This document shows positions 1 to 8,395 of a stretch of 64,000 nt of DNA, one piece after another. The notes beneath the pieces are model-generated. The model saw only the letters and a list, made by a program, of their open reading frames with translations, made no database searches and had not been told where the DNA came from. The position numbers and the translations under genes are program-made. Positions within the stretch are counted from its first letter, which is position 1. Each line of letters opens with the position of its first letter. The stretch is from Haloarcula hispanica ATCC 33960. Its GTDB lineage: Archaea > Halobacteriota > Halobacteria > Halobacteriales > Haloarculaceae. The stretch lies in contig NC_015943.1 of NCBI RefSeq assembly GCF_000223905.1, positions 124,001-188,000 of the forward strand, given 5' to 3'.

Positions 1-6
1 ATAGTA

Positions 7-621
7 ATGTCGGATCTACTGACAGTTGGACTACTTGGACTGGGCATCCTCTTTTCAGAGGGGATCAGATCACGGTATGGACTCCGTGTCGGGGGCGTCA
101 TCGTAGTCCCACTCATTGTTATTATCGCGTTCCGAAACGGCTGGATGCTTTCTCTATGGGTTGGGACAGCCGTTCTTGCCTACGTTGCCGTGGCGATTGT
201 CCATTGGTGGACCTTACTGTATGGCAGGGTGTTACTGGGACTTGGAGTCATCATGGGATTGCTAGTGAGCATTTCGGCCACGACAGTGATTCCCGCGCGG
301 ACTGGACTACTGCCATTTTTTACGGGAATCCTAGGCGGTGTTACAGGCTATAATTTGCACGTCGTCCCGCCGGCAGAACGACGGGCGACTGTATCTGTAA
401 CTGGCAGTGTCCTTATTCTCGTCACAGCAGTGGCTAGGTTTCTAGTTATACCGCCACAGACTGGATTGCTTGTGTCTGTCTCAGGCAGTCACGTAGCTAT
501 CGGAGCAGCCGTTTGGCTTATAGCGTTGTATGAGCTATACCATCTTGAGCGAATACGCCCCAACGAGACTATCCCGGCGATTCCAACAGGTGTTGCTGAG
601 AGAGTGGATGATCAACAGTGA
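7..621 (+). CDS. pgsC: PgsC/CapC-like poly-gamma-glutamate membrane protein
   Basis: A 204-residue, very hydrophobic protein with about six predicted membrane segments between residues 5 and 175 and a short charged C-terminal tail. Size, topology and position directly before a PgsB-type ligase fit the PgsC/CapC family, the integral membrane partner of the poly-gamma-glutamate synthase complex. The ATG at 7 is the first possible start in the window, so an upstream start outside it cannot be excluded. Its TGA overlaps the GTG of the next gene, which indicates translational coupling. PgsC is poorly conserved in sequence, so the assignment rests partly on the neighbours. Confidence 0.75.
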   Translation: MSDLLTVGLLGLGILFSEGIRSRYGLRVGGVIVVPLIVIIAFRNGWMLSLWVGTAVLAYVAVAIVHWWTLLYGRVLLGLGVIMGLLVSISATTVIPARTGLLPFFTGILGGVTGYNLHVVPPAERRATVSVTGSVLILVTAVARFLVIPPQTGLLVSVSGSHVAIGAAVWLIALYELYHLERIRPNETIPAIPTGVAERVDDQQ

Positions 622-1814
622 GCCGGAAATGGCTACCAGATCTAGGTGTTGAGACTGCGGGAGAACTTCTTGATTTAGCGAAGGTAAGTGCGATGAACGC
701 AATCAGTGCTGGTCCAGCTCACCGACAGCGGCTGGACTCAATAGATACCCGTATTGTCGTCTCTGGCGTCCGGGGAAAATCCTCTGCAACGCGGTGGCTC
801 CATGATGTGTTCCACCGACGTGGCAGCGACACGTTCGCCAAGATTACCGGAGACGAACCTTTTACTCTGCACAACGGGAATAAGCGAAAAATAACAAGAA
901 GCGAGCAGGTGCGTCTATACGAGAATGAGCGGGAAATCCGGCGGGCCACTGGTGCGGATATTGCCATTGTTGAGAACCAAGGAATTCGGCAATATACGAC
1001 ACGACTAGTTAATGAAGCATTCGTCAGGCCGGACGTGATATTCCTCATTAATGTCAGAGAAGATCATATGGACACGATGGGACGGAACAGAACAGCAATA
1101 GCACGGTCATTATCGCGAGCGGTCTCTGAAAAGACAACGGTGATTGTTGGCGAGTCAAATCCAGCGCTCCGGTCATATCTGACCGCAGAGCTTGAACGAC
1201 GAAATGCGACAGTCAAATATGCTGATCCACCAGACTGGGCAGTTGAGTATCCTGGTTCAGAAGTGGTATTTGGGCTAAATAAGGTGCTCAAAGCACTAGA
1301 TGAGCCTCCGCTTCCAGCCTCCAAAGTAGACCGGAAGCTTTCCACAATGATGCCTGAATGGCAGGTTCTTCCCGACGGTCGAATCTATGACGCTGCAGCT
1401 GTCAATGATGTTCAGAGCACAGAGATCGTCCGCCGCGCACTCATCGGGAACTCCGATACAGTTATTGAACCGCTTGTCAACCTTCGCTCGGATCGTCGTG
1501 GCCGAACCGCCTCATTCCGCCGATACCTTGCCTCGTTAGTGACTGATGGGTATGTCGAGCAGGTACACACGCTCGGAGACGACCAGTATGTCTTCGCAAA
1601 CACGGCTGATTTCTCGGTTCAGAAACACGACGATACAATGCCACCTTCGACGCTACTGGAGGAATTATTCTCTGCCAGTAACCCCGTGTTCCTCATGGGG
1701 AACACTGTTACGGACACTATGCGGAAACTGCAGGCCGAAATTGAAAACCAGACGACCGGGCGGATACCTGCGGCAATCACACAGCAAGGTAGGAGGGACT
1801 TCGACGGTGACTGA
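618..1814 (+). CDS. pgsB: PgsB/CapB poly-gamma-glutamate ligase
   Basis: A Mur-ligase-like amide ligase of 398 residues. The ATP-binding loop reads VSGVRGKSSATRW (about residues 48-60), and the family signature INVREDHMDTMG lies near residue 145; both are typical of CapB/PgsB, which polymerises glutamate at the inner membrane face using ATP. The start is GTG at 618 and overlaps the TGA of pgsC. The C-terminal third holds the expected LRSDRRGR-type segment. The next gene starts 8 bp before this one ends, so the three pgs genes form one tightly coupled operon. Confidence 0.87.
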   Translation: MSRKWLPDLGVETAGELLDLAKVSAMNAISAGPAHRQRLDSIDTRIVVSGVRGKSSATRWLHDVFHRRGSDTFAKITGDEPFTLHNGNKRKITRSEQVRLYENEREIRRATGADIAIVENQGIRQYTTRLVNEAFVRPDVIFLINVREDHMDTMGRNRTAIARSLSRAVSEKTTVIVGESNPALRSYLTAELERRNATVKYADPPDWAVEYPGSEVVFGLNKVLKALDEPPLPASKVDRKLSTMMPEWQVLPDGRIYDAAAVNDVQSTEIVRRALIGNSDTVIEPLVNLRSDRRGRTASFRRYLASLVTDGYVEQVHTLGDDQYVFANTADFSVQKHDDTMPPSTLLEELFSASNPVFLMGNTVTDTMRKLQAEIENQTTGRIPAAITQQGRRDFDGD

Positions 1815-3921
1815 GCATAACTTTTCCCGACGAGATTTTATTAAAATATCCAGCCTCGCTGGAACTCTCGGACTAGCAGGTTGCAGTTCAGTCGCTGATC
1901 TCTTTCCAGCATCGGATCCAGCAGGTGACGGCCCACAGTCTACGGGTAATGCCATTACCGGTCGCGTTGTCGATACTGATAGTACACCAGTTGTTGGCGC
2001 ACGGGTTACCGCGCTCGGAGCTGCTGGCTCGACACTTGCTACTACCCGAACCGACGGGGACGGGCAATTCTCTCTCGCATTGCGTCGGCCTGTTTGGATC
2101 CGAGTCAGCGCGTCTGCGTATCGCTCGCGCGTCAGAGCCTGCGCGCCAGGTCCCTCAAACCGCCTCGTCCTATCGAAAGCCGCGGGATCGGCAACCATCG
2201 CTTTCGGAGGGGATACAATGTTTGCACGGCGATTTTACACTCAGTCGACGGATTCGTTGAATCCACGAGTGCAGATAGACCCAATGAATCGGCGTGCGGA
2301 CCACAACGCTATCTTATCATCGGTGAAGCCAGCACTTGCTGCCGCAGATTTCACGTCAGTAAATCTGGAAACACCACTGACCACTCGGTCGCTCCGCCAT
2401 CCGACAAAGCGCTTTGCATTCGCTTCACACCCAGTCGCCGCCGAAGCACTCTCGGCCGCCGGTGTTGACTATACAGCGCTTGGTAATAACCATGCCTTCG
2501 ACGCGCTGGGTCCGGGACTCAGGGACACGATTGATTCGCTTGAGGCCGCAGGCATCGGTCACTCCGGTGCGGGCCCCACGCCCGAAGCGGCTTGGGAACC
2601 ACACGTTCAGCAGGCCGGCGAACTCGACGTGGCATTCGTGTCCTGTACGACAATCGATGGGCGCCAATATGAGGTAGATTGGGCGGCGAACGGGCCGACG
2701 GAGCGACCAACAAGCATCACTATCGACGGGCAACAGCGAACTGTAGCGGCTGGGTCCGGTGTTGCCAGAGCTACAGCCGAGCGACTTCGAAACGCCGTCC
2801 AACGCGGCGAGGCGGCCGCTGATGTAGTTGTGGTACAGATTCATGGAGGTGAATCCTACCAGCCTTCCCCAACGAAGGAAATCCGCCGTCTCACTGAAAC
2901 TGCAGCGGTAGCCGGGGCCGATCTGATCGTCAATCATCATCCCCACGTCATCGGAGGCATCGAACGCATCGAAGGGGCCCTCGTCGCATGGTCGCTTGGC
3001 AACTTCATTTTCGATCAGAAGATCTGGCAAACGTTCCCTTCGTATCTACTGACCGTAACACTCACCGCTGATGGCGTCGCTCGCGCGAATATAGACCCAC
3101 TATTGCTTGATGGGTTCGTCCCACAGGGAGTCGTTGGCAAACCGAATCGAAAGATCACTTGGCAAACGTTAGGGTCGTCATCAGAAATGACGACGGTTAC
3201 GCGATCTGGACTCGCGCTCGGGGCTGGGACAGGGTCGACACAGGAAAAGACCGAGCAATTCAGTGGACAGAACATGATGTACGGACGCGAAGTCGGATGG
3301 GTTAGTGACGTTCTTACCGGATCGGTTCGTCTAGGACGGGACCTACTACTAACCGGTGGATTCGAGAGCATCAATGTTGATTCTCAGGGCTACGATGGGG
3401 CGCTATGGCGGTACGGTCGGACATACCCGACCGTCAGCGTGGGATACGGCCTCGGTGATTCCGGTGGTGTCGAACTTCGTCGCGTCGATGCGAACCGATC
3501 GCGTGCGGTTCTTTCGAATTCCCGGCGAATTCCCGTAGACGGATCGGTAACTGTGACATCAGGCTATCGTACCAACGATGATGGGTTGACTGGTGAGCTA
3601 ACTTGGTTCGAGGGTACGAGCGGATCTGAAATTGATCGGCAGGTGTGGGACCTCCCCTCGACCGCCGGAGATTGGCAGCGGTTCAGCCAGGATCTCTCAC
3701 CGCCGGACGGCGCAACACATGCCAATGTACTGTTCGCACTTGAACCTGGTTCGCTTGGAAGTAGAACGGCTGAAATTGATGATATCCGTCTTATTGAGTG
3801 GACCGACCGACGAGTTAACAAAGGGCGAGAATTCGATCATCTTAGGGTATCACAGCCGGCTACTATCGAATTCGAGGTGCCAAAGTACGCTGAAGAGGCC
3901 ATATGGTCTCGTGTCGATTAA
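1807..3921 (+). CDS. pgsA: PgsA/CapA-type metallophosphatase-fold lipoprotein
   Basis: GTG start at 1807, overlapping pgsB by 8 bp, chosen because it opens directly onto a Tat-lipoprotein signal: SRRDFIKISS followed by a hydrophobic stretch and lipobox LAGC (Cys about residue 26). Residues 45-110 resemble a carboxypeptidase-regulatory beta-sandwich (GRVVDTDSTPVVGARVTA). Residues 120-420 are the CapA domain with FGGDTMFARR, VNLETPLT, ALGNNHAFD, NHHPHVIGG and WSLGNFIFDQ, the metal-site motifs of the PgsA family. About 250 C-terminal residues form an extra, probably beta-rich domain. In bacteria PgsA is needed for polymer synthesis or export. The additional N- and C-terminal domains make it longer than bacterial PgsA (704 residues). 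Confidence 0.87.
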   Translation: MTEHNFSRRDFIKISSLAGTLGLAGCSSVADLFPASDPAGDGPQSTGNAITGRVVDTDSTPVVGARVTALGAAGSTLATTRTDGDGQFSLALRRPVWIRVSASAYRSRVRACAPGPSNRLVLSKAAGSATIAFGGDTMFARRFYTQSTDSLNPRVQIDPMNRRADHNAILSSVKPALAAADFTSVNLETPLTTRSLRHPTKRFAFASHPVAAEALSAAGVDYTALGNNHAFDALGPGLRDTIDSLEAAGIGHSGAGPTPEAAWEPHVQQAGELDVAFVSCTTIDGRQYEVDWAANGPTERPTSITIDGQQRTVAAGSGVARATAERLRNAVQRGEAAADVVVVQIHGGESYQPSPTKEIRRLTETAAVAGADLIVNHHPHVIGGIERIEGALVAWSLGNFIFDQKIWQTFPSYLLTVTLTADGVARANIDPLLLDGFVPQGVVGKPNRKITWQTLGSSSEMTTVTRSGLALGAGTGSTQEKTEQFSGQNMMYGREVGWVSDVLTGSVRLGRDLLLTGGFESINVDSQGYDGALWRYGRTYPTVSVGYGLGDSGGVELRRVDANRSRAVLSNSRRIPVDGSVTVTSGYRTNDDGLTGELTWFEGTSGSEIDRQVWDLPSTAGDWQRFSQDLSPPDGATHANVLFALEPGSLGSRTAEIDDIRLIEWTDRRVNKGREFDHLRVSQPATIEFEVPKYAEEAIWSRVD

Positions 3922-4122
3922 TATATCAGCAGTAGTCGTCAGAATAGAGGGCTCTATCTCAGGTCTAAACCCATCAAGACCGTGCCCTCAATTGGGGCAC
4001 ATTCTCGAAATTAGCTTAATAAATGACGTATGAAAGTGTTTATTGATCCAATTGTTAGCAATGGATATGCTGAAGTCAGTGGTATCTTCAAAATCATCGA
4101 TTCAAGCACTTCTTACAATCCC

Positions 4123-4499
4123 TCACGCAGCAGTCGTACTCTTCCCATTATAGTGTCCACCTTTACTTTCGTCGGGTGTTGAGCCACTAAGGTAAGACAG
4201 AAACCGGTTAATCCCTAGAAAAAGCGACGCTACCTGCCGATCCCACGCTATAATCTCGTAGCCCTGCGTAGCAAGCGTATTCTTGTACTCCCGACGCTTA
4301 TGATTATCCAGAATCTCAATCGGGACGTCGACGTTCCGCAGTTTGGATTGATACGAGAATCCTCGCGAACGCCGACGGCGAATCCAAGCCGGGAAGCATC
4401 GATTACGAACGGTTCCCGGTGAAGGTACCCGATGTACTCAGCCTGCTGTGCATCGCCGACAGCCGCCGCTGACCAAGAGTGTCGAGCCTCAGAAGACAT
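4123..4499 (-). pseudogene. frameshifted remnant of an unknown gene carrying the shared hairpin promoter
   Basis: Minus-strand ATG at 4499 opens a coding-like frame (AEYIGYLHREPFVIDASRLGF) that loses sense near 4370. A second frame then continues with coding-like sequence (VPIEILDNHKRREYKNTL, then GYEIIAWDRQVASLFLGINR) to a TGA at 4123-4125. Together they would make about 125 residues, so one small indel near 4365-4380 probably broke the gene. It carries the TTTTGTG-hairpin element upstream like its minus-strand neighbours. Family not recognised. Confidence 0.5.
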
Positions 4500-4523
4500 G
4501 AACAACACCGAGCGCACCGACCG

Positions 4524-4553
4524 GCGCGCCCAGCTGGCAGGCGCGGCACAAAA
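4524..4553 (-). promoter_or_regulatory. TTTTGTG-hairpin element (copy 1)
   Basis: On the minus strand TTTTGTG (4547-4553) is followed by the stem CGCGCC/GGCGCG with a 9-nt loop, about 25 nt before the ATG at 4499. The nine copies share the box but not the stem sequence. Confidence 0.55.
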
Positions 4554-4587
4554 CGACCCGGCGGCTTAAATACGGAGACGGGAAGAA

Positions 4588-5484
4588 GTGTCGAGCAGAA
4601 TGAAGGAAGGTATCGAATCGCAGTACGACGACCCTGACAGCTACCGGGGCGACTACCCACCAGACTGGGCGTACCGGATCGTCTTCCGGAAGCAGTTGGA
4701 CAACAACACTTGCACCAACTGCGGGACGCGGTTCCCTGCGGAGGATTTGGAAGTCGTGCGACGAATCCCCGCCGAGAACGGCGGGACAAACAAGACCACA
4801 AACCTCCTGACAGTGTGCTCGTTCTGCGAAGAAGACATCACACAGACGGGACGCCTGAACCTGCCAGAGTCAGCGAAACAAGAGCCAGCAAGCAGTCCCG
4901 AAACGGACTCCCACAGAGTGCTTGCATTGCAGAGCGAGGTCCCGATCACCGAGGAAGTCGAGGGCGAAACGGAGGGCAACGGGCAGTCTCGTGGTGTCTC
5001 CCGGCTGGAAGCCAGCCACGTCGAGACACAGTCGAGGAGCCCTCTTGCAGTCACCACGACGACTGGGGGAGGCGACGAGCAGTCCGTCCAGGACGACACC
5101 GACGGGCGTGCTGGATGGCGACGGCTATTCGTCGCATCTATCGGAGGCACAGCGATGTTTCTGGGATATCTCTGTGCGTTTGGTATCTCCTACTTCCTGT
5201 CCCCAATTGCGGGTAATGTAGCGTTCTACGGCCTCCCGCTGGCCGGGCTCGTAGCGGGAGTCCGATGGCGACTGTCAACAGCCATTGCGTCCGTCTACGT
5301 TGTTTTGATGTACGCTGCCGTCTGGGACTCCATCTCGACAGAACTGTTCATGACTCCGTTTGCGTGGGTTCCCGTGGTTGCGCCACTGACTGGGATTGCC
5401 TACGGAGTCGTAGCCGAGCGTACTGAGTTCTCGCTGCGGAACCTGCCCTCAGATCCGCGACTGGTGGTCCAGCGCTTCCGTTGA
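4588..5484 (+). CDS. HNH-like zinc-site protein with C-terminal membrane domain
   Basis: GTG start at 4588 (an ATG at 4600 is also possible), just after the TATA-like CTTAAATA. Residues 30-75 carry an HNH-type frame with two Cys pairs (CTNC and CSFC) and the PAENGG...NLLTVC core. However, the catalytic His pair is replaced (VVRRIP) and the last His is Glu/Asp, so nuclease activity is doubtful. A low-complexity linker follows, and about four membrane helices lie between residues 175 and 285. It may be a membrane-tethered DNA- or metal-binding protein. Its 3' end overlaps the convergent neighbour by 36 bp. Confidence 0.65.
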   Translation: MSSRMKEGIESQYDDPDSYRGDYPPDWAYRIVFRKQLDNNTCTNCGTRFPAEDLEVVRRIPAENGGTNKTTNLLTVCSFCEEDITQTGRLNLPESAKQEPASSPETDSHRVLALQSEVPITEEVEGETEGNGQSRGVSRLEASHVETQSRSPLAVTTTTGGGDEQSVQDDTDGRAGWRRLFVASIGGTAMFLGYLCAFGISYFLSPIAGNVAFYGLPLAGLVAGVRWRLSTAIASVYVVLMYAAVWDSISTELFMTPFAWVPVVAPLTGIAYGVVAERTEFSLRNLPSDPRLVVQRFR

Positions 5485-6201
5485 CGGGATATACGCCGAC
5501 AACTGGTCCACGACCGACGGATCGAACGAGTCGGAGACGTGTCGCACGTTCCACAGTCCAGACTGATACACCTCGGATTTCGGTGAATGATATCCAAGCC
5601 AATCGAGGTCCGATGGCCCTGCGGATCGACGATACCTCGACACCATCGCGATGGTATGTGACTCAATCTCGGCTCTGTCACACTCGGGTCCGGGGTCGCC
5701 CGGAACGTCAACCCACAGAAACGGCAAATCCCGGATGTACTCCGACACGCGCTGTTCAAGTTCGTGTTCCTGCTCGCGAACAGCAGTCGTCTCGGCGTCG
5801 GGATTCGGTTCGCCCCAGTGAGGATACTCGTCGTGCCAGCCGTGCTTCTCGATCAGCGCCCGTCCAACGTGCAAGCGAAAAATCGAACCACGATGGTTGC
5901 CACCGCCGGCGTACTTCCCGCGAACATTCCCACGATGTTGCCTGAGTCGATTCCAGAGCGTGTTCGACGAACCGGTACTGACGCCGACGGTGCCGATTCG
6001 GGAGAGTCGCCAGTCGACCGCTGTCGTTGCCCGGAGGTCGCTTGCTGGCGAGAAAAAGAAGTACACTCCTCGGTCGGGCCACTCCAACCGCCCGTTGGCA
6101 TCTCCGAGGTAGTACGGCCCTCCAATCTGGTCACGCAAGTCAGCTAAGACACTCAAAAACTGTCCGACAGGACTGCCACCTGACGCTGCTGTGGAACGCA
6201 T
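5449..6201 (-). CDS. GIY-YIG-like domain protein
   Basis: A 250-residue protein. Residues 45-125 resemble a GIY-YIG nuclease fold: GVYFFF in the first strand, RIGTVG in the second, then LWNRLRQHRG with the expected Arg and His, and GSIFRLHVGRAL after that. The remainder is not recognised. The ATG at 6201 lies 35 nt after a TTTTGTG-hairpin element, placing the gene in the shared-promoter group. GIY-YIG proteins in mobile elements are usually endonucleases; the substrate here is unknown. Confidence 0.65.
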   Translation of the reverse strand: MRSTAASGGSPVGQFLSVLADLRDQIGGPYYLGDANGRLEWPDRGVYFFFSPASDLRATTAVDWRLSRIGTVGVSTGSSNTLWNRLRQHRGNVRGKYAGGGNHRGSIFRLHVGRALIEKHGWHDEYPHWGEPNPDAETTAVREQEHELEQRVSEYIRDLPFLWVDVPGDPGPECDRAEIESHTIAMVSRYRRSAGPSDLDWLGYHSPKSEVYQSGLWNVRHVSDSFDPSVVDQLSAYIPSTEALDHQSRI

Positions 6202-6205
6202 ATTC

Positions 6206-6236
6206 GACTCCCTCGCCCACCAGGGGAGTCACAAAA
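6206..6236 (-). promoter_or_regulatory. TTTTGTG-hairpin element (copy 2)
   Basis: On the minus strand TTTTGTG (6230-6236) runs straight into a perfect 7-bp stem GACTCCC/GGGAGTC with an 11-nt G-rich loop, ending 5 nt before the ATG at 6201. Confidence 0.7.
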
Positions 6237-6275
6237 CACTCCTCTCAAGCACGTCTGGAAAGATACCGCTCCCTC

Positions 6276-7238
6276 TCAGCTGGCACCTTCGACGGCGTCG
6301 ATCAGATCCGCCGCAGTCGACGAGATACGGTCCAGCCGGTCCCGCAACGTCTCTGGTGCGTCGCCGTCCCACGCTGCGAGGTAGAACGCCGAGTTGTCGG
6401 GGTCCAGCCCGAAGTGACGACTGACCACGTAGGCGACTGCCTCGGCTTCGACTTCGCGTTTCGACCGCTCCGCCTCATCCTCGACATCGAAGTGAAGCTC
6501 TGCATGGGCGAACTCGTGAATCAGTGTACTCGCGAGGGCGGCCCGATTGTCTCGGTCGACCGCTTCGACCATCGGATTTGTCGTCATGACGTTCCGACGC
6601 TCGCAGACACCCCGTGCAGACCCATGCTCCCACTCTTCGGGAGCGACGATTCTTGCGTCGACGCCGATCTCGTCGGTGGCGTCCAACAGGTCCTCGACAA
6701 GTCCATCCGGGTCGCCGTGTGCTTCTGTCTCCAGTTCGGGAAGCGGCTCACCCTCTGTCTGGGAGATATCGAACACCGACGTTGGCCGGAACCCGACCAG
6801 CCCTCGACGCCATTGTTCGGGCTCTGTCTCATCGTACTCGCAATCAGTGTTCTCGTGATACGACGGCGAATTGCCGCATTCGGGGCACTTCTTCGTGATG
6901 ATCGGAGCCCAGATCCAGATCGCGTCCTCGCCTTGCTGGACGTAGCGGTCGAACTCGTCTTGCCACGTATTGTAGCCGGCGACTTGGGTTGCTTCGGGAC
7001 ACTGGAGCTTGATCAACAGCGTGTTCCGAGCCGAGTAATCGTGGAACTTGCTCTGCACATCGAGCCACTGCTGGAACTGCTCGCTAGCTTGGGCCTCGCT
7101 CGTGAGGTCGGCAAGATCCTCGACCCACGCATCGAGTTGGTCGCGCATCTCCTCGTCCCGGGAGTCCGAATCGTCGAAGGTGCAAGTGGTCTGCTGGCTG
7201 GACGACTGCTCTGGAGTCTCTGACTGTATCGTTGACAT
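6276..7238 (-). CDS. ardC: ArdC-like antirestriction protein (ssDNA-binding plus zincin domain)
   Basis: The ATG at 7238 (MSTIQSETPE) is preferred over an upstream in-frame ATG because the hairpin promoter element lies between them. Length 320 residues. Residues 30-150 match the ArdC N-terminal ssDNA-binding layout (a helix, SARNTLLI, then TQVAGYNTWQDEF and IWIWAPI) with an inserted Cys pair (CPEC). The C-terminal half is a zincin-like peptidase with HEFAHAELH (HExxH) followed by EAEAVAYVVSRHFGL, supplying the third ligand. ArdC proteins protect entering plasmid DNA from restriction during conjugation, so an establishment role is likely. Confidence 0.8.
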   Translation of the reverse strand: MSTIQSETPEQSSSQQTTCTFDDSDSRDEEMRDQLDAWVEDLADLTSEAQASEQFQQWLDVQSKFHDYSARNTLLIKLQCPEATQVAGYNTWQDEFDRYVQQGEDAIWIWAPIITKKCPECGNSPSYHENTDCEYDETEPEQWRRGLVGFRPTSVFDISQTEGEPLPELETEAHGDPDGLVEDLLDATDEIGVDARIVAPEEWEHGSARGVCERRNVMTTNPMVEAVDRDNRAALASTLIHEFAHAELHFDVEDEAERSKREVEAEAVAYVVSRHFGLDPDNSAFYLAAWDGDAPETLRDRLDRISSTAADLIDAVEGAS

Positions 7239-7270
7239 TGATCTGTCTCTGGGACGCGCTCTCGGGCACG

Positions 7271-7299
7271 CCCCCGCACCTCCACTGGGGGTCACAAAA
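7271..7299 (-). promoter_or_regulatory. TTTTGTG-hairpin element (copy 3)
   Basis: On the minus strand TTTTGTG (7293-7299) is followed by the stem CCCCC/GGGGG with loop AGTGGAGGTGC. The ATG of the ardC-like gene follows 33 nt after the hairpin, the longest such distance in the 5-10 kb block. Confidence 0.65.
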
Positions 7300-7335
7300 T
7301 CGACTGGCTGACTGAGCGAGAGCAGAGTGTGCTGG

Positions 7336-7884
7336 CTATCTGTACCGCTCCGGGGGATAGAAGACGACGTGGACAGCTGAGCCAAGGTTGTACCACGATT
7401 TCGGGAGGACAGAGACTTCTAGTCCCCACTCGGCAGCGAACTCGAAGACGTCGAACCAGAGATTGTGTGGCGGCTCTTGCGAATCCAATCGCTCGATATT
7501 CCCCGGATAGACGTGCATCGAGTATAACGCCGGCTCGCCATCGTCAAGCCAGAGTGTCGAGTGGTCGTCTGCTGGCGGGCTGTGAGGCGGCCCCTTCGGG
7601 TCGCTGTCGGCGTCAAGCGGCGAGTGAGGGCACTCGTCGTCGCCCGTGATAAGACGCCGTATGCAGGCTGTCTCGGTAGGCGCATCGAGGTCGAAGGCTT
7701 GGGCAAACGCATCGCGCTGGTACTCGCCCATGATCGCGCCGAGTGCTTTCCAAATGTCCGCCCACGTTGGGTCCTCTGGCTTGTGATCCAGATAGTCGTG
7801 GACAGCCTCGCGCAGCTGTCGGTACTCGTCCCATGCCGGGACAGGCTCGTTCGGGCCGGGTGTCGGCCAGTCAGTGCGGTCCAT
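7336..7884 (-). CDS. hypothetical protein (182 aa)
   Basis: Not recognised. The acidic 182-residue protein starts at ATG 7884 (MDRTDWPTPGPNEP), which fits the position of the upstream split palindrome at 7961-8002; the longer in-frame start would overlap that site. It has a mixed helical N-terminal half (YRQLREAVHDYL, WKALGAIMGEYQRDAFAQAF) and an aromatic C-terminal half (LWFDVFEFAAEWGLEVSVLPKSWY, without Cys or His clusters). It lies between the ardC-like and 85-residue genes in the same orientation. Confidence 0.65.
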   Translation of the reverse strand: MDRTDWPTPGPNEPVPAWDEYRQLREAVHDYLDHKPEDPTWADIWKALGAIMGEYQRDAFAQAFDLDAPTETACIRRLITGDDECPHSPLDADSDPKGPPHSPPADDHSTLWLDDGEPALYSMHVYPGNIERLDSQEPPHNLWFDVFEFAAEWGLEVSVLPKSWYNLGSAVHVVFYPPERYR

Positions 7885-7960
7885 ACGCTTGGGGAAATTC
7901 CGATGGGGTATCAACTCTCGGGACGCGCCCATACGCCGCATCAGAGAAGAGGTCCTGACG

Positions 7961-8002
7961 CTAACCAACACCGAGTAGAATGTGGGGCACTGTGTTGGTT
8001 AG
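7961..8002. promoter_or_regulatory. CTAACCAACAC split palindrome (site A)
   Basis: Perfect 11-bp half-sites CTAACCAACAC (7961-7971) and GTGTTGGTTAG (7992-8002) separated by 20 bp, between two minus-strand genes. Near-identical sites occur at 8317-8357 and 43332-43373 with the same overall length, as expected of a dimer- or tetramer-bound operator. Confidence 0.7.
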
Positions 8003-8014
8003 CCTTCGAGTTGG

Positions 8015-8272
8015 CTACTCCTCGCTTCTAGCCTCCCACCCCTTGTGGAAGTACACCAGCGCCACGTCGGAGTCGAAACACTGTCCGGACGGAACGTGCT
8101 GCAAGACTTCGTGTTCTGGAATTGGCTCAACGACGCCCTCGTCAAGCAGACTGGTGACCACCTCACGCCCTCGTGGCTCGTCGATCTCGACGGTATCGAG
8201 ACGCCGTCGGTCACGGTCCTGTGCGATCTGTTCGCGCTCGAAGCGTTCGTAGTCTGGAACGGTCTGGTCCAT
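8015..8272 (-). CDS. hypothetical protein (85 aa)
   Basis: A small charged protein starting at ATG 8272 (MDQTVPDYERFEREQ). It has a helical N-terminus rich in Arg, Asp and Glu and a central VDEPRG/REVVTSLLDEGVVEPIP-like segment; no family recognised. Both a TTTTGTG-hairpin (8283-8310) and split-palindrome site B (8317-8357) lie directly upstream, so it may answer to two layers of control. Confidence 0.65.
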   Translation of the reverse strand: MDQTVPDYERFEREQIAQDRDRRRLDTVEIDEPRGREVVTSLLDEGVVEPIPEHEVLQHVPSGQCFDSDVALVYFHKGWEARSEE

Positions 8273-8282
8273 AGAGGAAAAT

Positions 8283-8310
8283 CCCCTCACCCAGCCAGGG
8301 AGACACAAAA
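8283..8310 (-). promoter_or_regulatory. TTTTGTG-hairpin element (copy 4)
   Basis: On the minus strand TTTTGTG (8304-8310) is followed by a weaker stem TCCCT/AGGGG (one G-U pair) around loop GGCTGGGTG. The ATG lies 38 nt from the box. The element directly abuts split-palindrome site B. Confidence 0.6.
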
Positions 8311-8316
8311 TTAGCG

Positions 8317-8357
8317 CTAACCAACAGTCGAGAAGTATGGCGGTCGGTGTTGGTTAA
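8317..8357. promoter_or_regulatory. CTAACCAACAC split palindrome (site B)
   Basis: Half-sites CTAACCAACA (8317-8326) and TGTTGGTTAA (8348-8357); one outer base is lost on the right. Spacing matches sites A and C. Confidence 0.65.
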
Positions 8358-8395
8358 GACACACCACCGTTTCCGCAAAACCACGGGGAGCCGAG

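Noticed and set aside
1546-1806. N-terminal extension of the CapA-type gene to an upstream ATG
   Set aside because: It would overlap pgsB by 270 bp and place the Tat signal inside the protein. The GTG at 1807 gives a proper lipoprotein N-terminus.
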